Shown: positions 53,801 to 64,000, counted from the first letter of the stretch. The stretch: 64,000 bases of DNA from Hymenopellis radicata (GCA_015501595.1 JADNRX010000126.1:62001-126000); one strand, 5' to 3'. Translations and numbers: made by a program. Notes: generated by a model not told the origin, from the letters alone.

Positions 53801-56800
53801 GAGGGGGGACGTTCGGTTAGTTTTTATCATTCCTCCATCCGCCACATTTCCTCTCATTCGCTCTTCTTAGGGCTTGTTCACTTCATCCTTCAACCATTTG
53901 ACTCTACTCGACCCACTCCTGCGAACGGTGGGCTTTTCTCTTGGTTTCCCAGACGTTGGGCTAACCTTTTTCTACAGCGCTGTGTATCACTGATCCGAGG
54001 CAAGTCTATACTTTTCGTGCTATATCCGCCATAATAACCCTTTACTTAGGCTGCAATTACACCCTCCTTAGCTATCCCACTGCTCTTAACCAGTTCGTTG
54101 CACCGATCTTTCTCGACTTTCTAGACTAACCTCAGTTCAGATTTTGGAGCCCGCTTCGCAATCGCTCGAATCCGACTGAACACAGAGGTACGACTTCTTC
54201 TGTTATCTTCAACACTTATTTGACTGTCTTGTAGACCTACCTTGACATGTTGAACCCAATGGTGTCCGCGAACCGGTATGCTTGATCGGTTCCTTTTACT
54301 TGTGATCTTACTTCTTACCACCATGATCAAGTTTTGGTCCCGTTCTGAACCGACTGGCAACGACTTCTCAGACTACACGGATGGTGTTCTAGACACCATC
54401 TGCAACCTCTCGCGACTCTCATTCGGCGTCTCTTTGTTACGACGCCGCCGTCGCTGTGCTTGTCGCTGCCGACACTCCAACTGAAAATCTTGTCGACCTC
54501 AATGCGTGCTGTTCCCCGGGCGATGCCCGTCTATTGCGTACATATATGGACACCGAATCGACGTCGTCTCCTTCCTCTATGGCCACAATACTTTCAAAGT
54601 CGCTGGGTTGCGGAAGCCAGACGCGTCTTCAGGATGGCGACACTTCGACTAAAACGGAGCCTTCTAATGGACCCCGGAAATTCTGCAGTATGTCGTCACC
54701 AAGTCTAGAGTGTCCCGGATGATGGACGTCTCGTTGAACCGCGGCAAGTGTTTCATTTTGGGTCCCAAACCATCTAGTGTTAAATTTCCTTTTTAGATCG
54801 TCTTCCTACCTCAATTGATGTTCGATGCTGATGCCTGGACGACCGCTTAGACATATCATATTGTCGATACGGCAACGACATCGTTGACGCGACGACTGGA
54901 CACGATTCCGCCATCGGGAGGACAGGATATGGTTGGGGCGCGTCGGGATGGCATTGTGCTGTATTTATTTGACGACTCATGAGCTGGTATGCAGGAGAGC
55001 GTGTCTACATGACCTTGGAGCTATGGCTACGTCTGTTCTCATTCGGTGAGTTCTGTTGTCTGACCGATTTAGCAATGTTGTTGACTTTTGTTTTGAAGAC
55101 AATCTCTGGGCTTTGCTTGCGCAAGCATGGTCTATATAGACCTTGTTCTATGCCTACTGCGGTCCTACTCTGCCTTTCCCACCGCCGCGGGGCCTATTAT
55201 ATCCTCATCGGGTTTGGGCGCGATGAGCGTCGGCGCGGCGGGAAGACAACGTGCGGGGTCTCGACCGACTCTTTTATCTGAGGATCTATATGCCATACAT
55301 GTACCCTACGAAGTATGGGCCGCCTCAGCGCCCTCCTGCGTCCACGGTATGTATTTCGAAATTTATCAGCACTTTTATATACTAACAAATTCGTTACTAG
55401 ACTCGACGATCTCAAGCTTTGGTGGGCATCAAGACCAAAGGCCTCCTGGTTCTTCCTTTCAGTTATTACAATGTCCGTCGCTATATACGCTCGCCCGCTT
55501 CGTCCAACGTCACTCCGGCACGAAACATGTCGTGATGTCGGGTTCGACTGCGACATCGAAGGCTCCCCGGTGTCTCGCAGGATATCAGGTGTCGTCTATG
55601 GGCTGAAGCTCGTCTGGCTGTCGTTCTGTTTCTTGTCTGGTGAGGTTTAACAAATTGGTCTATTTCCTCTTGAACTAAAATATTTCTGTTAGGCGACGCT
55701 CGGGTCTCACTGCAATGTACGAGGAGTTCAGGTGATGCGTAAGAATGACCCTTATGCCGTCGTCATACTCCTGGAGGTAACGGCGGGCCTACCGGACGTT
55801 GTTTGGATTTCGGAGTGACGAGTTCGGGATGACCATCATGGCGGTGACTGCTTCGACCCTTGGATGTACTGAAGGACTTGACCACTGAGGATGTTCTCTA
55901 CGAGACGTAGTCCTTGTCGCACCGCTGCGTGGTACCTGGTGAGATTTCTAATTTGGATAATGTCTGCTTGGACTTACCCCGAACTTTGGACAGTCGCGTA
56001 CGTGCACATCCACAAACGAGGAGTTGACAAGACATTCGCGAACGACTGTTATGCCCTCGTTATGGTCCTGGAAGTAACAACGGGCCCGCTACACGTCGTC
56101 TGAATGCCGGAGTGACGGTTGGTAGTATGCAGGGATTATGATCTGACTGTGGAACTGCGAAGGGTAGCACCGACCTCATCGTAGAGGTATTGGCATCATC
56201 GTTGTGGATGGGGGTAAGCGAGTCGTTTCTCTTTCAAACCAAAGTATAACTCACCGGATCTGATAGGACCTCGTTCCTGCATACAGACATGTTCGCTGAT
56301 TCTTGGACTTGAGGAAGAAGGGTTGCGAGCTAGCGGCGACCGCCGCTGCTCCCTTCTGATCGTACCCTTGTTGTAGTACTTAAATATCGTTATGCATTGT
56401 AGTGAGATATCGTAGGTACTTGTATGTAAGTCTCGGTCGGTTCCAATAAACTTGTTTGGTGAGTCCTAGTCATTCGTCGCTTTAACCGTTCTGGACTGAC
56501 GTGTCAAGCTTAGATCCAGTTCACGCCTGATTCAAAGACTCGGTTCTTCGAATGTCAACTCCGACAATGGTTTCGAGAACTGTCTGTCTCCGGGAACACT
56601 TGCTCTAGGTACGTGCTTACCCCTTGTCTTCAAGTATTCGTGATATTCATGATATTGGCATAGACGTGACGGGGCCTTGGGTCTTCGACATTGGTCTACA
56701 CCGACCTTCGACTCTCTTGGAACAACAACAACGAAGACTCTCATGGATGTTTCGACCATCAACGAGGACCGACTTCAAGCTCTCGGGTATGTGTTATTCT

Positions 56801-58355
56801 ATTTTCTTCAACCATCCGTGTCACTGATGATGCTACTGCAGACATGACAGTACCAACACTCTTCGACATGAGCACTGCATGAGCCGTGACCTGCTCCGTT
56901 ACCACCACCTCCTCTTTATCTTGGATGTCTTGTTTGTACCTCCAAGTTCTCGATCCTGTTCCCGTTCTGGTCTTGTGAGTGTTCGTATTCGCCGCCATTG
57001 GACCACTTGTCGCCTGGTTGGACGACTTTCTGCTCTAGTCGTCCTCTGTGCTTTTGGTATGTCGAACCCTTACCTATGATTCATCGACTAACACTTTGAC
57101 AGACATACTGGTACCTCAACCGTTTCCATTTGGAGGCAAGCCAGAGCTCCTTCCGACACACGTCGACGCCTTCAACCGACTGGTATGTTCGTCTCCAATT
57201 TCTATTTGAATCATGCCATTCCTCGCTGATGGCAGCCTCAGGGCGGGGTTTAAGGACGAGTCGGTAACTCACTCTGCGTGATGCTCCCGGTCATCGTGTC
57301 GCGAGGCTACCAGAAGGGAGCAGCGGCCTGCGCCGCTGGCTTGCATTGCTCGCGACTCCCTCCTGGTGTGCAGTCCTCACACGCGAATCGGATAAGCTCG
57401 AAAGGTATGTTTCGACCGTGGTTCAATGTCGGATTTGACTGACTCGTTATGTCTAGTGTCTGTTCAACCGGGCTGCTCACGCTTCTGAAGGGAGTACTTG
57501 CTTGATCTTCGCCGCACGGTCCGCGTCTCATTTGGTAGGTGGGTGTCAATCAATTGTTTCTATTCGTCGACTAACACTTGAACAGATCCATGAAGAGTCG
57601 ACCACCATTCTCATTTCGAGTCGCGGCTTCAAATGCGCCTTGACTGCATTTAACTTCGCATGTACGTTCCTCTGTTGTTTGCGGTGTTACTTATTCACCG
57701 CTTCTCAGAGTTGTTGCATCAAGACGCGACTTGGGATTTCGCTCGTTGTAATGCTGAAAGTCTTCTTCTCGCGAGGAACGATGAGTCGGGTTCCCGGATT
57801 TCTCAAGTGGTAAGCTTCAAACCATTTCGAGTTCTGACTTGGCTGACTTGTTATGTTAAGGGTCTTTTGACCTGAACTGGTCGAGTCGACTCGCGACTGT
57901 TTTACTCCCTCAGCACGCTTCATCACACACCGTACTGGCATTATCGAGTTTAGTCAAGTTGTACTAGCAGCGTAGATTAACCACTAACGAAATCTTTACA
58001 GCCGTAAGACTTCAAGGTTTCAACGTTGACACGGACGTCTCCCGCACCTCCCCATCGAATACGCCCCAGTCGGATTTAGGTGTATACGGGTGAGAGGACG
58101 TCGAAGAAGAGGCGGGACATGTCCCGGTCATGCAGCGGATGTGCCGAGGGCAGTCAGAGTGGAGCAAACATCCGCACCCCACGAAAACTCTCGAAATAAC
58201 AGTCACAGGTATCAGAAGCGTCCTCCTCATAATTTATAGAGTTAGAACGATGCAAGTAAGTAAGTGTATAATAAGCCCCCTTCCGTTGTATGTAGCATTC
58301 GTATACGCTACGGCTTCTGGTGAATCCTCGACAGTGACGGGCCCAAACTGACCAC
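53801..58355. other. Candidate multi-exon relic downstream of the promoter (unit B)
   Basis: This is the counterpart of 41293-45877. Splice-like signals, including the two CTAACACTT...CAG introns, are preserved near 57060-57103 and 57536-57586. Single-base differences break frames that are open in unit A, for example TTTGGAGGC at about 57130 against TTTGGGAGGC. The short hydrophobic frame of unit A is truncated here (54278-54484). No gene is called. Confidence 0.35.
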
Positions 58356-58637
58356 CTACAGCACGCGATACATGTACCCGACGCTCTCGGGGGGCGAGCG
58401 GTCGCGGATGGGGAAGCGGTGGTACTCGACCGCGGCGGGGTCGATGCCCCGCGGCTCCGCGCGCGCGAAGAGGATGGGCGTGTATGACTTGAGCTCTGCG
58501 GACTCGGTGAGGTCGATGAAAGTGGGCACGCCCGCGGCGGGGAGGGCGTCGAGCTTGCATGGCGCGGTGGGTGTCCATGGGAACTCGCAAGCCAGGACGA
58601 GAGGCGTCGCCCAGAGAAAAGTGAGAAGCCGACGCTT
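58356..58637 (-). pseudogene. Dual-specificity-phosphatase-like fragment, unit B/C junction
   Basis: An open stretch of about 93 codons without a start ATG reads EFPWTPTAPCKLDALPAAG, then VPTFIDLTESAELKSYTPILF and VEYHRFPIRDRSPPESVGYMYRVL before a stop. The order (a GVPTFIDLT strand, then HRFPIRD, then a helix) resembles the N-terminal half of small dual-specificity or CDKN3-like phosphatases. The following HC-x5-R active-site loop is missing, because the sequence stops right where it should begin. It is therefore a truncated relic copied with the array, not an active enzyme. It lies just upstream of the 3' end of the 174-residue gene in plus coordinates, on the same strand. Confidence 0.5.
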
Positions 58638-58667
58638 TCACAGGCAGTGATGTCCAGGCCAAGCGCG

Positions 58668-59244
58668 TTAGTCCTTCTTCTTCCAATACGACACTTGGTA
58701 TTCGACCACCACTCCAGCGTCAGCAACCAGCCCAATTTTCTGTCGTTCCATATCCTTCATCTCGACCTCCGTGGGAGGGCAGTCCTTGGCGGAAAGGAGC
58801 ATGGTGCCTACACAACAATCAGTTCAAGACCCATCGATTGCAAACGAATCAACCCTTACACGGAGTCTTCGTACCATCAGGATCCAACCCCATTATCTGC
58901 TTCGCCGCGAGCACGACGAGGCCCGCCTTCCCATTCCCGGACGTGCGCGCGATCTGAGTGATCATCAACATGCACACCGCGGACCAGGAATACATGTCTG
59001 TCGACGCTTGCGCTGCGGCGATGGCCGCGGGGGTGGAGAATATGGCTTGCGCCTCTTCCCAAGTCACAGGGGAGTATTTCGCATCGGGGAGGTTTTCCTT
59101 GAGCTGTCCAAGCGCGAATAGACTGTTGCGGATGTCCTCATTGGTGTCCATGGATCGGGAGGGCACCGAGCTGGACTGCTTGTACCATGGGATGGGGTCA
59201 TTCATGATTGCGGCGACCATGCGTCGAGCTTCTTCTCTCGACAT
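58668..59244 (-). CDS. Conserved 174-residue protein of unknown function, copy C
   Basis: Two exons (59244-58860 and 58807-58668) have lengths identical to copies A and B. The stop codon is TAA here instead of TAG, and the splice acceptor reads GTGTAG instead of GTATAG. The frame is preserved throughout. It lies 203 bp downstream of WG/GW gene copy C on the same strand. No domain is recognised. Confidence 0.65.
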
Positions 59245-59447
59245 TGCGTGGATTGACAGAAAGACGCGGAAAGGAAGACGCGACTTTACCCCCTACTCAA
59301 TGAGGCAACTCACTATCCCACGCACAGACCATCGCGTTCACAGGAAAAATGGCGTTGTACAATCAAGAATTAATTTACATGAAGATGATAGCAATATACT
59401 ACGACTATGTTGTACAAGTGGACACAAAATTGAAGCTTAAAACCCCC

Positions 59448-61330
59448 TCAGGCCTTCATGACATGATAACTCATCAACGTCAGAGTCAGTCCTGCCAGAT
59501 ACCAAAACCTCAACTCGCCTCGCTTGCTCTTCTTCTTCGGCTTCTTCTCATCTACAACCTCGAAATCGTCCTGCCGCGCTATCTGCACAAACCAGCCTCC
59601 AATACCCATACCAAGGCTCAAGACTTTCGCGGTGTCATGCTCGACCAAAACGGTAATATCGTCCTTCCATGGATTGTGCGGCTTGGGATTGCCCGCAGAC
59701 GACACCGGGCCACCCTCTCCTTCCGGTAAGACAGCGCCCTTCGACAACCTATGGATGGTGGGAGTATCGCCGTCCCAAGGACTGAACACGACGCGCGTAA
59801 ACTTCTGTTCGAGCTCTGCCTCAATGGCATCGGGGCTCGGTTTACTCGACACAGCGGACTTTGGCGGAAGCGTGGGGGGGATGATTTTGGTGATGCGACG
59901 CGTGGAATGTTCGACGATGCCCGTCGTGTGTGTGAATGGCAGCGCGGTGGCCCCAAGGAAGGTCATCAGGCACTTTGGCACAGGCATCGCCCATTCCGCT
60001 GGGGTTTCGTCTTCGACGGGGGCAGCCCATCCAATATCCTTAGACGTGTCCCAACCGTTTCCTGAAGCGCCCCATCCATCCCCGGCAGACGTGTCCCAAC
60101 CAGTGCCTTCAGTAGAACCCCAGGCAGACGTCGCTTTCATCTCGACGTCCTCCTCCACCTTGTCCTCTTGCTTGATTTCCTCGGGTAACGGCGCGGGCGC
60201 AGGCGGCTGAGACGTCGCGAACTCGTCTCCCTCGGGGAAGAACACATCAGGTCTAATCTCGAAGCAATTCAAAAAAGCGGAATTCAACGCATCGGGGAAA
60301 ACTTTTGCAATTTTGGAAATCAGAGGGAGCTCTTCGACAGCAATCTCCGCAATTTTGAGTGCGCGCTTTACTTTCGCCTCGCTCTCTAGGACCTTGTTCT
60401 TAAGGAGGAAGATGAGGAAGAAGCGGACTAGACGAGGAATGCTGAACAAGAAGCGATCGGAGCTGTCGAATTATGAATGAAACAAATCTAAACAGATGAT
60501 GAGGGAACCTACTAGATCCAGCCTTTGGTAAACATCATTTGAGATAGAAAAACCGTAACCCTTTCTTCCGGGTCGTCACAAAACGCCCATAACTTGTCAG
60601 CCATGGGGTCCGGCGAATGGGGAGGGCGACTATTCTCTTGTTCGTTTACGGGGGCACCCTCAATGCCTTCGTCAGAGTACTCGTCCTCCTCATCAAGTTC
60701 GTCCATGTCTTCGGTCGCGTCAACCTTCTTTTTCTGATTCTGGTCCTGCTGACTCGCGATGAGACCGATAAAGATTCGCAGCTAGGTGAAGAACAAGTAT
60801 CAATTTACCAGTCCACAGTACAAAACCACAAGCATGCCTGATCATATTGATTTCGAATAGACAATGGCGAGTTTGCTTCGTGTTCCTTGGGCCAATTTCG
60901 GCTACGCACAAAGTCTTCCGATGCCGCAAGGAGACGTTCAGTCACCAACATACTAGAACCTAGTTAGTGTTACATCGAAATAACACGAATGCACGTACGG
61001 GGCGTAGCCGCCAGGTTGAAGATAGTTTTCCTGACCTACCCACTCTTCGTGCCATTCCTTACCGGGTGCGGCGGCAGCCGCTTTCTTGCCTTTACGCGAT
61101 TTAGGCATAGCACCGTACTGGCGCGCGTTGGTCTTCGGTACGTCCGTGGCGTGGGCGGATGGCATAGGAACGGTGGGGATGTTAAGCGAGTCGCGTTCGA
61201 TTTCGTCAGATGTTTCTCTCAAGATTCCTATCTCATGCCATTCGGTAAACGGAATGATAGTGACACCTGGCGGTGGCCCAGCAGGAAATGGAGGGAATCG
61301 CACTTCAGTGGTAGACTGGGCCATGGCCAT
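59448..61330 (-). CDS. WG/GW-motif protein of unknown function, copy C
   Basis: Four exons: 61330-60999, 60952-60838, 60781-60513 and 60462-59448. They encode 576 residues. ATG 61330 (MAMAQSTTE) is the first in frame. The N-terminal half is charged with a run of lysine around KSRKGKK and an acidic patch (MDELDEEDEYSDEG). The middle has IPRLVRFFLIFLLKNK (about 247-262) and PLISKIAKVFPDAL. Residues 353-396 hold WG/GW motifs at W353, W361, W369, W376, W384, plus W396. I recall a widespread but uncharacterised mushroom family of this shape. WG/GW clusters can bind Argonaute proteins, but that role here is only a hypothesis. Intron 2 (60782-60837) has a GC donor. Copy C is the only copy followed upstream by unique DNA and may be under a different promoter. 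Confidence 0.75.
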
Positions 61331-61338
61331 GATGGTAG

Positions 61339-61661
61339 ATGTGAAGAGATCGGAAGGTAGCGCTTAAATGGAAAGCTGAACCGTGGGAAATATTCGGTGA
61401 TTGCCAGAATAGCTTCTCCATGTCTGCAGACTGTACTTATGTCTGTCTGTCAATGGGATATAAGGCCTATATGAGGATCTACGCATGGGACGAAATTATA
61501 AGTTTCGATTGTCTTATAGAGTCGTCGTCTGTGCCCCGATTATTTACCGGGTGGCGGGCTGCATCGGCGCGCTGAAACAATCGCGATCCTGCAGCAGAAG
61601 CAAATTTAGATTGTGTGGACATGGTATCAAGAGCTGTTTCCGGTCATCTCTACTTCTACAT
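61339..61661. other. Spacer between WG/GW copy C and the thioesterase gene
   Basis: This is unique sequence with nothing recognisable. It should contain the promoter of WG/GW copy C and the 3' region of the thioesterase gene, both on the minus strand. A GATATAAGG word at about 61457 is on the wrong strand for either gene. Confidence 0.4.
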
Positions 61662-62421
61662 CTATAGCTTAGGCTGAGAGGGCTCCATCTTGACGTGAAT
61701 GCCGGAAGCAACGAGACGTTTGCGAGTAACATTCCAAATCTAAGAGGGTTTACTGTGCTTAGGAGCGCGGGGATTCACAAGGAATGAAATCACTTGCCTC
61801 AGTACGCGCAACCATGGATTTTGTTCCCACAGTCATGGTAGTATTAACAATCTTGAGCTCGTCACCACTGGGATAGATGATCAGTTCAGTTCAGGAGCAC
61901 AATACTGACACGTACAGAAGAGCAGGAGAGTGATAGGTCATGTTTATGGATTGGGAAACACTCATTAGAAACTTGTCCGAGTTCATCATTCCGTAGACAA
62001 TGATAGGTAGAGTAGAACATCTAGACAGAGTCAGAGGCCAGAAAGAGACGTAGTAGACTCAACTAACATGTCGACCAAGAATGCAGAGCAGCCGCCATGT
62101 AATGTATTGGCGCCATTTAACATTTCTAGCAAATGCATCATAAATGCATAGCTATAAATGATGGCCAATAAGCTGACACGTACCTTCATCTACGATGAGC
62201 TTGCATACAACCCGAGCCTCGTCTCTCATCGGTTCTTCCGCCTTCTTCACCAAAGACGCCTCCGTCACGGTTAAAGTCGAAAGCACGGTCCTTCCAAACC
62301 CAGTCAACTCCCCATCTTTATACATTTTCAAGAGCTCCATCGGGTTAGCTAAGATGGCCTTGACCTCGTCCGGGGCATTTCCAGCGACTAGTGAAGCATC
62401 GCGCATATAGGACGGAGCCAT
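61662..62421 (-). CDS. Thioesterase-superfamily (4HBT hot-dog fold) protein, ACOT13-like
   Basis: Five exons: 62421-62184, 62125-62068, 62020-61916, 61867-61798 and 61739-61662. They encode 182 residues. ATG 62421 opens the first exon. The signature is NGANTLHGGCSAFLVDI at residues 83-99, with HGG at 89-91 and an aspartate at 98, as in hot-dog-fold acyl-CoA thioesterases. It is followed by SVSQSINMTYHSPALLGDELKI, typical of the second half of the fold. The usual reaction is hydrolysis of an acyl-CoA to free acid and CoA; the substrate is unknown. No signal peptide is evident. Intron 4 (61740-61797) begins with GC (GAG|GCAAGT) and the exon phases close only with it. It is transcribed divergently from the AlkB-like gene. 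Confidence 0.85.
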
Positions 62422-62557
62422 AAGGCAAAGACGATACAGTCGACATGATGATCATCATGAGAACTAAATAGCCGGCAACGCCGGGTATGCATACCCCGGC
62501 CCGGACCAAATAAGCTGCCTCTCTCACCACAACAACAACCAGCTTGTGATTTCAAGT
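62422..62557. promoter_or_regulatory. Shared divergent promoter region
   Basis: Only 136 bp separate the start codons of the thioesterase (minus) and AlkB-like (plus) genes, so both core promoters must lie here or overlap coding sequence. It contains a GCCGGCAACGCCGGG imperfect repeat near 62472 and CCCGGCCCGG near 62494. No clear TATA box is seen. Confidence 0.55.
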
Positions 62558-63499
62558 ATGGCGTGTCCAACGTCCCCGAAATCAGGGAAGAAGAGAAAAG
62601 GCTCACCATTAGAGGCCTCCAGCATCACTCCCTCCCTTAGCTGTAACGCTCCTCACCAGGAAACACGTCGCCCTAAAATACCAAAACTATTTATCGACAC
62701 TTCCGTTTCGTCCGAGGCTCCCGATTCTGCCGACTACTCCGGGAGCGCGTCCTCCACTTCGCAGCCTGATTCCTTGTTTGACGGCGATGGTGATTCTATA
62801 GATTCCCCCACCAAATTTACCCCCTCCGATCTCCCAGTCCACGAACCCTCTCCAGCCCTCGTCGACGCGCCGCCCATACCCGGCTTCTTCTATACGCCTT
62901 CTATCCGCCTCCCAACCGAGCTGGCAGACACCATTGTAGCCCACTGCTTACGGACATACTTCACGGCGCCACATATAGACCAAATCATGCTATTCTGTCG
63001 CGCTGGGACTCCCGAAAATCCACCAACCGGTTTACCCCCCATTTTCCTTTCTCTTCTAGACAAGCTTTCAGGCTTATTGAGATCGTCGTTGCCTCCCGAG
63101 ATCCACGAACTCTTATTCCCCGCCTCCACTACCCTTGCGCGCCAGGCGATCATCAACCGCTACGAGCCCGGTCAGGGCATAACAGCACATGTGGATTTGC
63201 TGAAGCGCTTTGGAGATGGCATTATAGGTGTCAGCTTTGCGAGCGGCTGCGTTATGCAATTCGCGTCTGTATCCGACGACGCAGACACGGGCGAGGAAAA
63301 GAGGATATACGACTTTTACCTTCCAGAGGGAAGCATCATCGTCATGACCGGCGATGCGCGTTATAAGTGGACACATGGTATCGAGAAACGAAGGGCCGAC
63401 TTCGTGGATGGTGACGAAGGGGGACGGTGGATTGAGAGGTCGATGAGGATGAGCATCACCTTTAGATGGCTTCTGCCTGGTGCGGATATTCTCACATAG
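62558..63499 (+). CDS. AlkB-like Fe(II)/2-oxoglutarate-dependent dioxygenase
   Basis: A single exon encodes 313 residues from ATG 62558 (MACPTSPKSGKKRKG); an earlier in-frame GTG is not used. Residues 1-100 are Ser/Pro-rich and probably disordered, with a basic KKRK stretch that could act as a nuclear signal. The AlkB fold follows from about 105. Visible core residues are N200-R201-Y202 before the sheet, the iron ligands H211-x-D213 (ITAHVD), the distal histidine H273 (KWTHGI), and R297/R303 in RMSITFR, which in the family bind 2-oxoglutarate. The family oxidatively removes methyl groups from nucleic acids or modifies tRNA or proteins. GQGITAHVD resembles ALKBH8/ALKBH6-type proteins, but there is no methyltransferase or RNA-binding domain, so the substrate stays open. 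Confidence 0.85.
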   Translation: MACPTSPKSGKKRKGSPLEASSITPSLSCNAPHQETRRPKIPKLFIDTSVSSEAPDSADYSGSASSTSQPDSLFDGDGDSIDSPTKFTPSDLPVHEPSPALVDAPPIPGFFYTPSIRLPTELADTIVAHCLRTYFTAPHIDQIMLFCRAGTPENPPTGLPPIFLSLLDKLSGLLRSSLPPEIHELLFPASTTLARQAIINRYEPGQGITAHVDLLKRFGDGIIGVSFASGCVMQFASVSDDADTGEEKRIYDFYLPEGSIIVMTGDARYKWTHGIEKRRADFVDGDEGGRWIERSMRMSITFRWLLPGADILT

Positions 63500-64000
63500 G
63501 GAGGGTTTCTTGTCCGTCGAGGCTGCTAGTATGGCCTAGTAGGTTATTACTCTTGTATCTTCATTTTCCTCTACCTAACGCTTTACTTTTAGGGCTAACA
63601 CTCCATTTTGTCAGTCCTTACATCCTCTTTACTGCTGTAGGATCATTCCAATTGAATACGCCGCCCACGACATGATTAAGACCCGTCCAGAGCGTCGCGC
63701 TCGACGTCGCGCCAGTGTCGCGAGACTAAGTACGCCCCAAGTCTCATCGAGGGACCCTAGTCAGGCGCGGTTGGATGAAGGATTAATGGAAAGGCGTCAC
63801 AGCGGGCCCTGATCTGGCAGCGACAATGTGCCCGACGTTGACGGCGGTGGTCATGCGCGCGCTAGCCCCATTAAATCCTGGTGCGACTGCGGTGTCGGAT
63901 ATGTGATGCAGACGACGGTGAACTGCAATTGACCAGAACGAGGAACGACATAGTATGATCCGACGGCGCGCGTGATTGTGCGCTCGTGCTGATTGTGAGC
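63500..64000. other. Right flank of the window
   Basis: This is AT-richer sequence just after the AlkB-like stop, probably its 3' untranslated region (TTTTAGGGC, CTCTTTACTG), followed by about 300 bp with no recognisable gene. Confidence 0.4.

Larger units (their letters stand above)
46140..58615. repeat. Segmental duplication array 2, unit B
   Basis: This direct repeat of unit A is 12,476 bp long and has the same gene order. Differences include no CACTA-like insertion between the two genes, a 21-bp in-frame deletion in the WG/GW gene, and a palindromic-motif array with ten motifs instead of six. Confidence 0.9.
58616..61338. repeat. Segmental duplication array 2, unit C (truncated)
   Basis: The unit carries only the 174-residue gene and the WG/GW gene. 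Similarity to units A and B stops about 8 bp upstream of the WG/GW start codon (61330), after which the sequence is unique. Confidence 0.9.

Noticed and set aside
1..64000. Bacterial-type features such as CRISPR arrays, operons or ribosome-binding sites
   Set aside because: Spliceosomal introns and eukaryotic families throughout; the tandem repeats have no constant short repeat with unique spacers.

Overview
The window looks like nuclear DNA from a basidiomycete fungus of the Agaricomycetes. Genes are split by short introns (about 45-70 nt) with GTNNGT donors and occasional CTAAC branch points. The recognisable proteins belong to families I know from mushroom-forming fungi: expanded F-box proteins, a ubiquitin-like/'KPVIYL' protein and an O-fucosyltransferase-like protein. 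I cannot name the species. No rRNA gene, CRISPR array or convincing intact tRNA was seen. All calls come from reading the sequence; no database search was made.

Layout. (1) Positions 1-27,250 hold a tandem segmental duplication with three copies of an F-box gene (1-1265 cut by the window edge, 12275-13798, 23216-24748). Each is followed by a short antisense F-box fragment. Units 1 and 2 then carry a C-rich 137-bp minisatellite and several kb of intron-rich, partly decayed sequence ending in a small plus-strand gene end (8730-8991, 21249-21510). Units 1 and 2 are 12,533 and 10,950 bp. Nearly all the difference is a 1.56-kb terminal-inverted-repeat element (9430-10993) present only in unit 1. 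(2) Positions 28,117-32,160 are a unique island with two convergent multi-exon genes: a ubiquitin-like-domain protein (plus) and a type II membrane O-fucosyltransferase-like protein (minus). (3) Positions 33,577-61,338 are a second tandem duplication (units of 12,563 and 12,476 bp plus a truncated third). It carries three copies of a 174-residue unknown gene and three copies of a larger unknown gene whose product has a cluster of WG/GW motifs. Between them lie arrays of a near-palindromic GC-rich motif spaced roughly 150-250 bp apart, a conserved TATA-type promoter, and fragments of a dual-specificity-phosphatase-like gene. (4) Positions 61,662-63,499 hold a divergent pair: a 4HBT-fold thioesterase (minus) and an AlkB-like 2-oxoglutarate/iron dioxygenase (plus).

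Intact, confidently modelled genes are the ubiquitin-like gene, the O-fucosyltransferase-like gene, the thioesterase, the AlkB-like gene, F-box copies 2 and 3, the three 174-residue genes, and copies B and C of the WG/GW gene. Copy A of the WG/GW gene has a frameshift. The most unusual observations are (i) two adjacent triplicated blocks of about the same unit size, (ii) the palindromic-motif arrays, which differ in motif number between duplicates, (iii) small patches, one of them coinciding with a candidate exon, that are strongly diverged between otherwise nearly identical units, and (iv) GC-AG introns in three unrelated genes, one supported by comparing duplicated copies. A false duplication from assembling two haplotypes of a dikaryon must be excluded before the arrays are interpreted biologically.
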